Source: Phylloscopus collybita (taxonomy: Eukaryota; Chordata; Aves; Passeriformes; Phylloscopidae). Taken from it: DNA of 64,000 nucleotides. The first letter of the stretch is position 1, and the number at the start of each line of letters is the position of its first letter. The stretch is from contig JAJNNQ010000018.1 in the NCBI GenBank assembly GCA_027886175.1, forward strand, positions 15,977,001-16,041,000, in the 5' to 3' direction. The notes beneath the pieces were generated by a model, which saw only the letters and a program-made list of their open reading frames with translations, ran no database searches and was not told where the DNA came from. Made by a program: the position numbers and the translations under genes. Shown here piece by piece: positions 12,990 through 23,536 of this stretch.

Positions 12990-13050
12990 AAAATTCTTTT
13001 GTACATTATCTGCACTAGAATTCTGTGCAGATAATGTACAGAAGAATTTT
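12990..13050. repeat. 61-bp near-perfect palindrome (26-bp arms) in intron 24
   Basis: The left arm 12990-13015 and the right arm 13025-13050 are reverse complements over 26 positions with one mismatch. They are separated by the 9-nt loop tagaattct, which is itself largely self-complementary. The core arm is gtacattatctgcac. In RNA it would form a strong hairpin on either strand. It lies in intron 24 (12548-13857), which otherwise shows only AT-rich sequence. The identity of the element is unknown to me: it could be a small inverted-repeat element, a hairpin RNA, or a local inverted duplication. Confidence 0.9.
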
Positions 13051-13794
13051 TGTCAAGATTAAAGTTTGAGAAGAAAGCCCACATATTGAAGATTAAAGTG
13101 AAGTATACTGATCTCATTAAACCCACGTTCAGTAACAATGTCATTGAACTCAAGTTCTCTGAAAAGTATTTTGAAAAGGTACCAAATGGAGTTAAACTAG
13201 CAAATATTAACAGCTTTTTGTAGGCAGCAACCCTGAACTCTTTAAAATACATGTTTATTCTATTCTCCAGAGAATTAGAATCTATGAGATTTATTTTTTT
13301 TATCTTGCTTTTCTGGCTTACGTATCTGTTTAGACTTAATCATGTGAATCCTGACTGGTAGGCTCTCTCACATTCATAAAGTTACATGGCTAAGTAAATC
13401 TTGAAAAGATCAAGACCCTGTTTAGTTTTGCTCAAATATATTTTCTCACTTGAGCTCAGCGGGGTCTCATATGACTTAGAACTGTATTTTTTTAATTGAA
13501 AAATATCAAATTATTTGCAAGTAATCAAAAAAAAAACATTTACAATTTTCTACAACAGCAGTTCAAACACAATAGTAATCCACGGCAGTCATTAAAGTAT
13601 TTATGGTTGGACTTGATCTTAAAAACTATTTTTCCAGTGTAAATGGTTCTCTGATTCTAAGTTGGGGGTAGGGCAGTATCATTTCCCTTGGCTATTCTGT
13701 GCATATGTCAAGCACCAAGACCAGTAACACTCGCCTAAAGAGGTATGACCAGTGACTGTGATGTTGTACATCTGAACTCTAGATGAAAAGCCAG

Positions 13795-13843
13795 TTTCCC
13801 ATTGGAAATGTATTTTTTTCCCATTGGAACGTATTTTTTCCCA
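13795..13843. repeat. 22-bp tandem repeat beside the exon 24 donor
   Basis: About 2.2 copies of tttcccattggaaatgtatt, the second reading gaacg in place of gaaatg. On the transcribed strand this lies 15-63 nt inside intron 24, so it places repeated pyrimidine-poor, A-rich sequence next to the splice donor. Confidence 0.8.
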
Positions 13844-13857
13844 TGCAGCGCACCCAC

Positions 13858-14039
13858 CTGTAAAGCTGGCCTCTTTATGGTATCAAGTAATAGTCCAGCT
13901 CTTGTAGCCACTGCTGGGTTGACATCTTCCACAGCAGTCAGGAAACAGCAGAATGCATGAGCCAAAGAGTACTTCAGTAGGTGGTTTTTTGTCACAGAGT
14001 GAATATCCAAAAATCTGCACAACACAGCCACTTTCTCGA
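13858..14039 (-). CDS. UNC79: UNC79 coding exon 24
   Basis: 182 nt covering residues 1064-1124. It reads EKVAVLCRFLDIHSVTKNHL, then LKYSLAHAFCCFLTAVEDVN, and ends DTIKRPALQ. Acceptor GCAG|TCG, donor CAG|GTGGGT. A short tandem repeat lies immediately downstream of the donor. Confidence 0.97.
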
Positions 14040-14358
14040 CTGCAGCAGCAAGATAAGAGGCATATTCATTTAGGCAATGGTTTATGTACTGATTAATACA
14101 CATTTCCTAGAAACATGCACAGCTTCTCAGCAAGTAACAATGAAAAATAGCTAGAAAGAGTTGCAATTTTGATGTCTCATCTTCTTCTCCACTTTACTGC
14201 ATAGTTTAGTGCAATAGTTTAGCACCAAACTATCTCCAAAACTCTCAAAGCAGCAAAAAGATCATCATCTATTATATGTCTCCTCAGTTACTGCAGAGAA
14301 AGCACTACTTCTTCAGAGAGAAAACAAAGAGAAAATAGAGTACATTTCGCAGGCCTAC

Positions 14359-14516
14359 CTGCTTCAAATCTCATCTTCCAGTCTTTACTGTTGAAATTGC
14401 TGTTTATGATTGTCCAGAAAATGTCAGCTCCATGAGGAAGCGAAAGTGCATGAAGAAGAAGTGGGACAGCCAGGGAAGAAAGCTGAGAGAACTCAGACTT
14501 CACAACTCCCCATAAG
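14359..14516 (-). CDS. UNC79: UNC79 coding exon 23
   Basis: 158 nt covering residues 1011-1064. It reads LWGVVKSEFSQLSSLAVPLL, then LHALSLPHGADIFWTIINSN and FNSKDWKMRFEA. Acceptor CCAG|CTT, donor CAG|GTAGGC. The fit to HEAT-like helices is good. Intron 23 (14040-14358) is 319 bp with nothing recognised. Confidence 0.97.
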
Positions 14517-14662
14517 CTGGCAAGACAAAAGAGAGCAAGCCTGCTAATAAAGATGCTACCTTGGTATCCTTTCTTCTAAATGTAAAGAACTTTCCATGAA
14601 AATCTTTACAAGCCATGCTGGGCATTTATGTGAATTGTAGTAAAAACAGAGGAGGAAAACAG

Positions 14663-15302
14663 TGTCCTGGGGTGACTTAAAGACGTTGAATTGTATCCCT
14701 GTTTGCTTAGCCTAGAAAAAAGTTTTGCACCTTTAAAACTAGACCTGAGAGTGAAGGGGGGGAGAAGGAGAAGCAGTGGAATGTCTGAGGTGGTTGTATT
14801 CAAAACACAGAGATAAGAACTTCATCCTTCCTTCTCACAGACTGTGCTGTCTGCAGCACGGACAGTGGGAGAGAGCTCTCTTCTGCTTTTAGGTAGTTTT
14901 TAGCTAGCTGAGACAGAGAAGTTCCCTGGCCTGTGGCTTTTCTTTTACTTGGAACTGATTGGCCCTGCTCTGGACTGAAAACCCAAAAAAACACCAGGAG
15001 CTCACACCTGTGGCCCAGGACGGCATTTTCCAGCACAGGAGGGGCTGATAAGAGACTGAGCAAGCCAAGCTACTCCCCACGGCAAAGACTTTCTGAATTT
15101 GCCATCTCTTCAGAACAGTGAGAGGTTCCATTGTTTAATATTACTCATTTTTTATGCTTGTGAATACTTTGCTTGTTAAATAAACAGGTTTTATCCCCTT
15201 TTCTCCAAGGAAATCTTTTCCCAAACCAGTTGGGGGAGCGGCCACTTGAATCTAGAGGGACCCGTTTGGAAGCTTCCTCCCAATTTTCCCTAAACCAGGA
15301 CA
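14663..15302 (+). mobile_element. Solo LTR, family A, copy 1 (antisense to UNC79)
   Basis: A 640-bp element with inverted termini TGTCCTGG and CCAGGACA. An AATAAA lies at about 15179-15184 in the U3-R-U5 position. It is homologous to 27621-28261 in reverse orientation. There is no internal retroviral sequence, so it is a solo LTR. Target-site duplication could not be recognised: flanks are aacag on the left and cagag on the right. Confidence 0.75.
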
Positions 15303-16202
15303 CAGAGCTACTTGCAAATCTTCAACTACAGCATTTTTACTTGAAAATTCAGGCTCAAATCTTCCTCACTTTCAAATACTTCATTTTGAAAGAGTTTGCC
15401 TAATTCAAGACAACTGCCATGGAACACAGTCTGTGCTACACATTAGGAGTTTCAGCATGACCAGCTACACCACAAAAGCCACATGAACTGTCTTGGCACC
15501 ACAAATCACATGCATCCACAAATAACTAAGTTGGTATTTAGATGGTATAACTAATGCTGGTATTTAGATTCAGGACAGATTCTCTAGGCTGCTAAAGCCT
15601 TAAATCTTGGGAGATGCTCAGTGAAATTGATACAGAGCAGCTGTTAAGTGCTGACAAATATTATTTCAGAAGATCATATGATGTTTACTCAGCTAGTTTT
15701 CTGCAAAAGTCCCTTTCTCCAAAGAGAATCTAAAAATGCACAGATTTCAATCCAATTCACTCTGATTCTAAGTGAACAAACTCCCTGTCCTTCACAAAAA
15801 TAAGGTGAAATACTATTGTTCTCTCAGCTTTAATGCTAATGCCCTATAAACTGTGTTTATACAGTCTGCCTCCACAACATCCTTTATTTTATTTTGTAGA
15901 GTCCAGGAAGTTACATCAGTCTCAGGTAATGGTATTATTGAATATGAGAGTCTCTTACTCACTGCAAAAGAGGTGTTTCACAATGGAATAGCCATGATGG
16001 ACAATGCAGGGTTACCTTGATTTCATTTGCATGTTAATTAGCCTGTGCAACAACTTTAATACAGGTTTCTTAATCTTTCCACTCTTCTCTACAACTCTTG
16101 ATAATTCTCCATAGTAAACTTGTGAATTCTTTGACACTAACAGCATGTGTATACCCGGAGAACCAGCAAAGTATGAAGACAAAATGTGCAATAAAAACCC
16201 AC

Positions 16203-16351
16203 CTTGCAATCAACATGTGATCTTGAATATAGGCAAGAAATTGTGGATGGTCTTTTCTTGCTATATACAGGCATTCCCCATGAAGACACAGGATCTTCAG
16301 ACAATTCAGCATGTTAAAAAGAATGTCTGGTTCTTCAAACCTTGACATTTC
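16203..16351 (-). CDS. UNC79: UNC79 coding exon 22
   Basis: 149 nt covering residues 962-1011. It reads EMSRFEEPDILFNMLNCLKI, then LCLHGECLYIARKDHPQFLA and YIQDHMLIA. Acceptor ACAG|GAA, donor AAG|GTGGGT. The frame stays open past the donor into intron 22 (14517-16202) down to a stop at about 16012. That intron also holds a solo LTR at 14663-15302. Confidence 0.97.
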
Positions 16352-16435
16352 CTGTGTAAACAGATGTTCCTCTCTCAACACAATGACACCACTTTGCCAA
16401 CAATACAAATTAAACTCGCAAGTAATCAATGTTAC

Positions 16436-16515
16436 CTGCAATATAGTGTATATGAGCTTCAAGGTAACTGGAAGTTGCTGATAACAAAACTTCCGTTCTG
16501 TGTCATTCTTTATCG
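16436..16515 (-). CDS. UNC79: UNC79 coding exon 21
   Basis: 80 nt covering residues 935-961. It reads IKNDTERKFCYQQLPVTLKL, then IYTILQ. Acceptor ACAG|CGA, donor CAG|GTAAC. Intron 21 (16352-16435) is only 84 bp, near the lower size limit for vertebrate introns. Confidence 0.96.
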
Positions 16516-16907
16516 CTGTCAAAAATGTAAGTTATGGACAATATTAAAATTCTTTTCTCTATGAATTCAAAATGAAACTAAAGAATGTTAAGGTGATGAG
16601 AGATAAATTAATTCTAGGCACAATAACACTACAGGCAGTAAAGTTGGCATAGCATGGCATGTGGCACCTAATGTTTTTGCTACTTTATATGTTCAAAAAG
16701 CCAAGACTTCTTTTAACACTTTTGGGAGACAGTCACACTTGCTATCAACTTATTTACAGCCTATTCAATTAAGAAAAAATTAAATGCATGATAAAAAAGT
16801 GACTGTGCACTGTTGAAATTAAGACTGCTTCAGAGGCTTGAATTGTATATAAGTACAAGCATTTATTTTAAAGCCTTATTACAATAACCTTTTCAGCTTC
16901 TACCTAC

Positions 16908-17049
16908 CAGCATTTTCTGTGGTCTCTGTGTGATGTCCTGGGTTTTCTCCATGCTTTGGTGCTGATTTGTCTTCCTCTTCTCCTTCAGTTCCTATAATAA
17001 ACTCAGGTCTAGTGTACAGAAGACTATCCTCGAGGTTATCTGTGGGCTC
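16908..17049 (-). CDS. UNC79: UNC79 coding exon 20 (acidic, variable linker)
   Basis: 142 nt covering residues 888-935. It reads EPTDNLEDSLLYTRPEFIIG, then TEGEEEDKSAPKHGENPGHH and TETTENA. It diverges more from the mammalian protein, as I recall it, than its neighbours do, as expected for a disordered acidic loop. Acceptor AAAG|GAG, donor CTG|GTAGGT. Intron 20 (16516-16907, 392 bp) has nothing recognised. Confidence 0.94.
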
Positions 17050-18431
17050 CTTTAAGAATATAAGAAGTTAAATTTGTTTCTTGATGCTTCCTACTTACAT
17101 GAGGCCATATCCTGCTGTCTAAGCTACATTTGGTGTGACGAACTGAGCTCAAATGAGGCAGACTTTGTTTAGTTCCATGTACATTTGTGCACTCCAATCA
17201 CCTGCATAGCCAATATTTTGCATCAGCAAATGCATACTGACAAAAGGAGTGTGTTTCAAACATTGATTTAACAGAAACTGTATATCCATATTGGAGTTGA
17301 GGTGGACTCAAGGGGCCAATATTTCACCAAGTTTGTCATCCTCGCCTGAAAGGAGTAACAGACAGGAGCAGGGTGTTTCCTGCAGTACTCTGGAGTTACA
17401 GGCTGAGGGGCAGGACCTACCTCAATGACTTTCACACTGAAAAATGTAAACTCCAGGCTGGAGTTTCTTCTGCCTGTGACAGAAGTAACATTGTGCCGTT
17501 GTGACATTTGTGTTGTAAATTTCAGGGTGAATTCTAGAAGTGTCCAAGCACCCAAAGGACTGCACTACTCGCCAATTCTCAGTTAAGATGAGAATCTGTA
17601 CTAGAGGGGCATGAGAAGATTTTTCTAGCACAAGTTATTGAATACCATGTACAAAATATCTACCTCTAGCACACATATCTAATGAAATTCTGAAAATCTG
17701 ACACATAAAAAGGCATCATTATTCCCTCCACTGAAGAAAAAAAGTTAATAAAAATCTGCTACTAACACACCACAGCAAATGAGCATCAGAATAAATGGAA
17801 TGAGGCCTTCTCAACTACCAGGTGGAACAGTTACATCTAATAGACATCCAGCTTAAAATAAATTCATCAAACCTCCACCACCTCAGGAAATGCTCCAATT
17901 CTTCTGCAAAGCTACAGAGAACTTTAATGATGACCAGTGACTGGAGAGTACATATCTGGGTCTGATAAAGTTGGATACTCAGCCTGAAGTAAATTGAGTT
18001 TTCCCACAGTGCTCAGCATTTCAAACAATCAAGCTCCAACTAACGCTTGCTCACTTGACAACTGATTGACTCAAAATCATTAATCATTTCAAAGTATCCA
18101 CTCTTTGCTTTTAACAAAAGATAAGTATTAACACTTCACATTTTATTTGAGACACAGAAGAATTGGAGTGATGCACTTCCAAACTGAAATAGCACTTCAG
18201 TGTTCATGGGGTAAGAGTTCTTGGTGGATGAATATTGCCATCTTCCCTGGGTTCTTTCAATCAATTCAGACTTAGGAAACTTTACAGTTCAATGAATGGC
18301 ATTTTGCTTTAACCTCCCTAATCCTTCATGCCAAAAGTCAGTGCAGCTTTGCTCCCTTGAGCACAATGAAATGAGAACAGTGAAGGATTTTCAGAACACC
18401 AATAATACAGATCTTTTCCTGCTCTACTTAC

Positions 18432-18659
18432 CACAAGCCTGATTTCTTCCTTTGGAGCAAGCTGCTCCAGCAGCTCAAAACCCAGCTGGTAACACAGAAT
18501 GCTGGACTGGCACAGACCACATTCAACTGCTTTTTCATCTTTCTGACAGGTGTGAGAACCACCCCAGGGTGCCTGAAACACATTGTTTATGATGGATATT
18601 ATATCTTTTGAGATGCTGTTCTCTAAGCCCAAAGTGACACCATCATCCTGGAGTTCCAT
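18432..18659 (-). CDS. UNC79: UNC79 coding exon 19
   Basis: 228 nt, phase 0 at both ends, covering residues 812-887. It reads MELQDDGVTLGLENSISKDI, then NNVFQAPWGGSHTCQK and a CGLCQSSILC cysteine cluster, and ends APKEEIRLV. Acceptor TCAG|ATG, donor GTG|GTAAGT. The four cysteines in the cluster may bind a metal or simply pack in the helical core. Intron 19 (17050-18431) shows only unique sequence. Confidence 0.96.
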
Positions 18660-19148
18660 CTGAAAGAAAGTGAAAAGAGTAGGGATTTACTATTCATTTA
18701 AAAGTCAGAGTACAAACTGTCTGCCTCTTCCTGTGTTTCTGATAGTTTTATATTACAGTACTGGGAAGAATCTGAGATAAACTGTAACTCAGAATTTTAA
18801 ATTGCCACTATGTTTGAGGCCCAAGCTCAAACAGCTAGAGTAAATAGACAATTTCAAGCACAGAATCCATTAATTTTACCTGGAGACTGTCATCCTAAAC
18901 ACTTGTCCTTGGATTCACAATGTAGAAACTTAGCTATCCAAAAATTATGTATCTAATCTAAATTTACCAACAAATCCCTGCCTCTAGTCTGTAAAAGTAA
19001 ACAAAACTCCAAGGAAAAGTTCCTTTCACTAGTGTCAGGTTAATATCTAACCTGAATGTGGAGGTACCTAACTTCTTAGAACATGAACCTATCAGTTCTA
19101 TAAAGACTGATGACAGCTGTACTGGGATTTAAACGCCTTACACTTCAC

Positions 19149-19232
19149 GCCAGGCCCTTAGCAGAAAGAGAATCAATACAGGATCAAAAGAATCAATGCC
19201 AGGCCCTAAGCAGAAAGAGAATCAATACAGGA
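19149..19232. repeat. 49-bp offset tandem duplication
   Basis: A 35-nt segment starting gccaggccc and ending caatacagga at 19149-19183 recurs at 19198-19232 with one difference, separated by related sequence. It is a local tandem duplication in intron 18 (18660-19297), about 65 bp from the exon 18 donor. The rest of that 638-bp intron shows nothing. Confidence 0.85.
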
Positions 19233-19297
19233 GAGCCAAAAGTGACTACAGAACTTCAGTGTTCCTTGCACGTGGCTGTTTTTTCTTCTGCAAGTAC

Positions 19298-19519
19298 CTG
19301 CTTGAGGATGAGATCAAACATCAGAATGAAGCAATTAAGATTCATTTCCTCATCTTCACACTCGAAATCAATTGTTTTTTCACTAGGATGTCCAAAATTC
19401 TTGAAAGGGCTGTGAAAAGGACTACGTATTGGACTCCGAAACGGGCTCTGGAAGGGGCTTGGGAAAGGACTCAGCATGTTGTGCTGAACTCTGCGCCCAG
19501 GGTCAGAAGCAACGCTTAC
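19298..19519 (-). CDS. UNC79: UNC79 coding exon 18 (SPF-repeat linker)
   Basis: 222 nt, phase 0 at both ends, covering residues 738-811. It begins VSVASDPGRRVQHNMLSP and then carries a run of SPF triplets (SPFPSPFQSPFRSPIRSPFH, then SPFK). An acidic CEDEEMNLNCF segment and LMFDLILKQ follow. The Ser-Pro-rich repeat is also in the human protein as I recall it, and would be a disordered linker with potential proline-directed phosphorylation sites (inference). Acceptor TCAG|GTAAGC, donor CAG|GTACTT. Confidence 0.96.
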
Positions 19520-20838
19520 CTGAAAACATAAAAAAAAACCACCAAAAAACAACATGTCCAAATGACTGTTAGACATTTAAGCAATCTCATTCTATATGAA
19601 AATGCCAAAAATAGCAAGAACTCTGACAGCCTTTCCGCTCCCCGCTGTAGCTTTTTTGCAAAAATATGCAGGTGCCCCTTAACACCTCTGAACTATAAGA
19701 TACAACAGAAGGCCAGGAACCACATTTTGCCCAGATGTATACATTCTCTTAAGCTAAGTGGGTGACATCCATTATGTTACTCCTACTAAGGAGAATTTCA
19801 GCATCAAAAACCAAACTGCAAATTGGTGCAGGCAGTAAAGCAGCCATCAGGTTACAACGATCTGCTCCATAATCCATGGACACTGACTTTAATAGCAGGA
19901 GGCTAATAAAGGAGTCCACCTCAAGAGAACTTTGTTAACTAAGGCTGTACCAAGGACACATGTAGCTGGAAATGAACTAGACACAATGGCAATAAGCTGT
20001 GTGTGTCTGAACTGATTCATGCCCAGACCACAACAGGCCATCTAAAACATCCTGAGAACTTCCAGGCATTGCAGGGAGAGACACACTTAGATGATGCACG
20101 AGGTCTATTTTCAGGCCAAGTATGGTCTGAAAGACCAGACAGCAAGTTTGTCCATTTCTTCTGCTTAGTTTAGAAGTGATCATGGGTGGTGTGGCAGTGG
20201 TCTCTGCAGAGTTACATCAGAAGACCAGAAGACCACATGTAAGGAATCATCAATTGCCTAGATGCTGTAGTTCCTTAAATCTAAAGAATCAGGTATTTCA
20301 AGCAACCTTGTTCCTGGTATTCTTGAAGCACTTCATCCAAACTACTTGGAAGGTAAGTCACATGAGATCAAGTATGTGTAGTGCCTACAGATTTGTATGT
20401 GCTTTCTTCTAGACCATAAGCCTTTGACAGACAACTTTAGATCTAATTCTGCATCTCTTGTGTTTGCGACAAAAAATGCAGAGAACCAGAAATAAATTCT
20501 GCTCTCTCACCCTTTCAAAACATACATGAGCACACCAAATTCATACCAGAATACAAAAGGTCATTCTGGATGACCAGTTGTACATAACAATTTCTTCCTG
20601 ATGGTTATCAATAGAAGGTGAAAAGACTAAAAAAGTTTGGAAAAGATACCAAGTTCCTACCCATAGTATCTTTACACTTTTATATGATAGTGACAGTAAC
20701 TGAAGTCATGCCAATTTTCTTTCATTTTCAAAATGTATAACATTTTCAATCAAATGTTGCCATAATGAAATTGGATTTTTAATTCTTCATGTGGACTCTA
20801 CTAGGAACACTGTTATAAGCAAAAAAATAAGCAGTTAC

Positions 20839-20979
20839 CCTCCGAGCTGCAAGATTTCCTGCCAGTTCACTGACTCTTGATTTTCTTTGATTTGCTAATT
20901 CTTTTACAGAATTAACTCCATCAGAAAACATGCTGATTAGTAACTGAAGAGGAACAACAATGTCTAGTTCAGACAACAC
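20839..20979 (-). CDS. UNC79: UNC79 coding exon 17
   Basis: 141 nt, phase 0 at both ends, covering residues 691-737. It reads VLSELDIVVPLQLLISMFSD, then GVNSVKELANQRKSRVSEL and AGNLAARR. Acceptor TCAG|GTG, donor AGG|GTAACT. The basic QRKSR patch precedes the SPF-rich linker of exon 18. Intron 17 (19520-20838) has nothing recognised. Confidence 0.96.
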
Positions 20980-21047
20980 CTGAGGAAAGACAATAAATGA
21001 GAAAGCATGAGTTTCAAGTTGGATCACAAGCACCAGCTACATTATAT

Positions 21048-21125
21048 GCATTTTTGTAACATATGTAATATATATGTAACATATATGTAACATTTTGTAA
21101 CATGTGTAACACGTGTGACATGTAA
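21048..21125. repeat. Degenerate ATATGTAAC tandem array
   Basis: Roughly seven diverged copies of a 9-14 bp unit of the type (t)gtaacatatgt occur in succession, ending in the partly palindromic stretch around acatgtgtaacacgtgtgac. This looks like a slippage-derived minisatellite in intron 16, 69 bp from exon 17. Confidence 0.6.
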
Positions 21126-22048
21126 CTCAGTTCAGCAAGTTCTGTGCATTTGATTTTGGGATTCAATGAGGTGAGGTGCAAGCTTAGATTTCTGTTAGAA
21201 TCAGGACAAAATAAAACAGGCATTTTCAAAATATTTGTTGGCATCCACTTGGTGCACCTTAAGGTTAGTTTTATGCACACACAGGGATGTGAGGCGATTC
21301 CACAAAAATATTTCTGTAAAGCAGAACTATTACCAATACTTGAATGAATAACTATTTATCTATTATTCCTTAAAACTGAATTCCTTTTTTCAGTCTAAGG
21401 ATCTGGTCAGAATGGTAGCCTACAGGTGTCAACACATAGTGACAGGATTGTTAATTGCACATCACTTAGAGAACATTCACAATCTATTATGCCACCAACA
21501 CTCAGATAAATATAAGCTCATTTGTACTTGTCATTAAGTGTTATTAATTCAAGAAAAATCTAAAAAAAAAAATCATGCTTTACTTGAAAACTCTGTATAC
21601 CTGAAAATTGAAATTACAGTCAGGTAAATAGGTCTTTGCAGAGGCTTAATTAAAATAACCCTCGGCAGAAAAAGAAGCAATGAAAAGTACAGGTATTATT
21701 CTGAGGTGCTGTGGAAAATTTTATATCCTTTTTGAATTCATTGCCCTCAGCTGACATGATTTTTTGTAGCTTTTAATATGAACATTGGGTGACTGCCAGT
21801 TTTGTGGGAAAATATAGCACAAAAAGGGCCAGAGCAGCAGAAAACTTGGTGGCTACAGAACTAGTCTAATCCAACTCTTCATACGCAGGAACAACCACAG
21901 CTGTTTCTAGAGTCTGAAATTAATTTTGGAATCTACAGACTAAATTTCTGTGGAGACTAAAAATGCTGCAAAAAAAGCCAGCCAGCTGAATGGCCCTAAA
22001 GACTCAATTGACAAAGGTTAAAGAAATTCCCAGGCTTCCATTTTTAAA

Positions 22049-22150
22049 GAATCACAAAATCATTTAGGTAAGAAAAGATTACCGAGTGCAACCTTTAACT
22101 GATCCCCACCCTGTCTACTAGGTTACTGCTCACGATGGGTTAGGAGCACT
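22049..22150 (-). mobile_element. CR1 LINE 3'-end remnant
   Basis: The plus strand reads like the complement of a CR1 3' terminus, with aatcacaaaatcatttaggt followed by a diverged copy of the 'gtgcaacctttaactgatcc' tract. It is about 100 bp and heavily mutated, so it is old. The left boundary is clear; the right one is approximate. Confidence 0.6.
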
Positions 22151-22284
22151 CAGGGTCTGTCTACCAACCATCCTTATATTGGAGCTAAGCAAAGGGCAGA
22201 AGGGGTGCATCAACTTTGGAAAAGCAGATTCTTTTTCAAAATTATCAGCTGTTTCAGCATGACTTGTCAAGCGAGGACACTTAC

Positions 22285-22408
22285 ATGCAGCCAAAGCAAC
22301 GCCTGCTCCTGCACAGAAGATGGATACCCTGTGAATCGACAGCTAATAAAGCCAAACATCTCCTCCAAGGAGAAAGGGAGAGGACAAAGCTCAGTGTCAA
22401 ACATTTTG
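22285..22408 (-). CDS. UNC79: UNC79 coding exon 16
   Basis: 124 nt covering residues 649-690. It reads KMFDTELCPLPFSLEEMFGF, then ISCRFTGYPSSVQEQALLWL and H. Acceptor TCAG|CAA, donor CAT|GTAAGTG. Intron 16 (20980-22284) contains a CR1 3'-end remnant near 22049-22150 and a short AT-rich tandem array near 21048-21125. Confidence 0.96.
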
Positions 22409-23125
22409 CTGAAAAACAGAACAAAAATGTAGCATCACTGAGTTAGCATGGCACACACTGTGTGAGATAGAATAGAAAACTGGTAGAAAGCTAATCTTAC
22501 TTGCAGCCTCACCCTCCACGGGAGCTGAGCTAAGCTGCTGCTACCACCTGTCCCGACTATACAAGGCCATCTCTGAATTTTGTGGTGCACCTTAAGAATC
22601 ACATATATCCAGTTTCTTTTGATAGCAAAATCTCTTCCCACATCCAATGCAAAAATTGGAAAATTTCTCATCTCACTAGTCCATTATTCCACGTTTGCAC
22701 TAAAAAAAGTTTAGAGCAATACCTACAAATACGAACTTAGAGTCAGTTTCAGAGCCCTTTTATCAGTTAAAAGGCAATGTGAAGTTTTACCATCAGAGTC
22801 ATAAACAAGACATAAAATTATGACTCCATCACCAATCTTATTCTGGTGTTTTCTTTGCTCAATAGGGAAAGATATTAGCTAAGCAAATACATCAATGCCA
22901 GTTCTACTAATCCCTGCTATTTCTCATCAACTGGACAGGAGGAAAGAGATGGTCCTTCCAATATGCTGCAGGAAGCACACTAAAAATGTGCCTTGCTCAC
23001 ACCAAAGAAGCATCCATGTAGTTGGCTCTTGATACAAAGATATCAGGAGCAATAAAAAAAACTTCCCAAAGTTTAAATCCTTTAGTCTAGCCATAAGATA
23101 TAAAAACAAATCCAAAGCATTCACT

Positions 23126-23416
23126 TGTCGCTGTGGGACACAATGAATGAGAGGCAGCCTCGTGATTCAGAAGGCTGATGCTTCGAAAAGGGGCTGGTTT
23201 ATTCTCAGAACTTATTTTTATACTTTTTTATAATGTGCCCACCTAAGAGGTGGGATCTTTTGAATCATTGGTCATACCAAGGGTTAACAAGCAAAGTCTC
23301 TCTCTAGGAGAGAAATGTGAAAAACAAGATAGTTTACAAAGTGTGACCTTGTTTACCATTTTAGATCCCTGGGAAAGAACTTGAGAAAAACCCAAACATG
23401 ACAAGCAGCGACTACA
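23126..23416 (-). mobile_element. Short solo LTR with target-site duplication
   Basis: A 291-bp insertion with plus-strand ends TGTCGCTG and GACTACA. It is flanked by the 6-bp direct repeat TTCACT (23120-23125 and 23417-23422), as expected for a retroviral integration with 6-bp duplication (typical of ERVK-like elements). The complement of AATAAA at 23198-23203 places the LTR on the minus strand, sense to UNC79. Near-symmetrical termini (TGTCGCTG against CAGCGAC) add support. The family name is not known to me. Confidence 0.7.
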
Positions 23417-23536
23417 TTCACTCACTACTGTCTATTGCACACATAGGCATTTTTATTAGTTGTCACCATCTTACAACACTAAAACCTTCAACAAACACAT
23501 CCAAAGCCAGAAGGATTCCAACGTGTGCCTCCCTAC

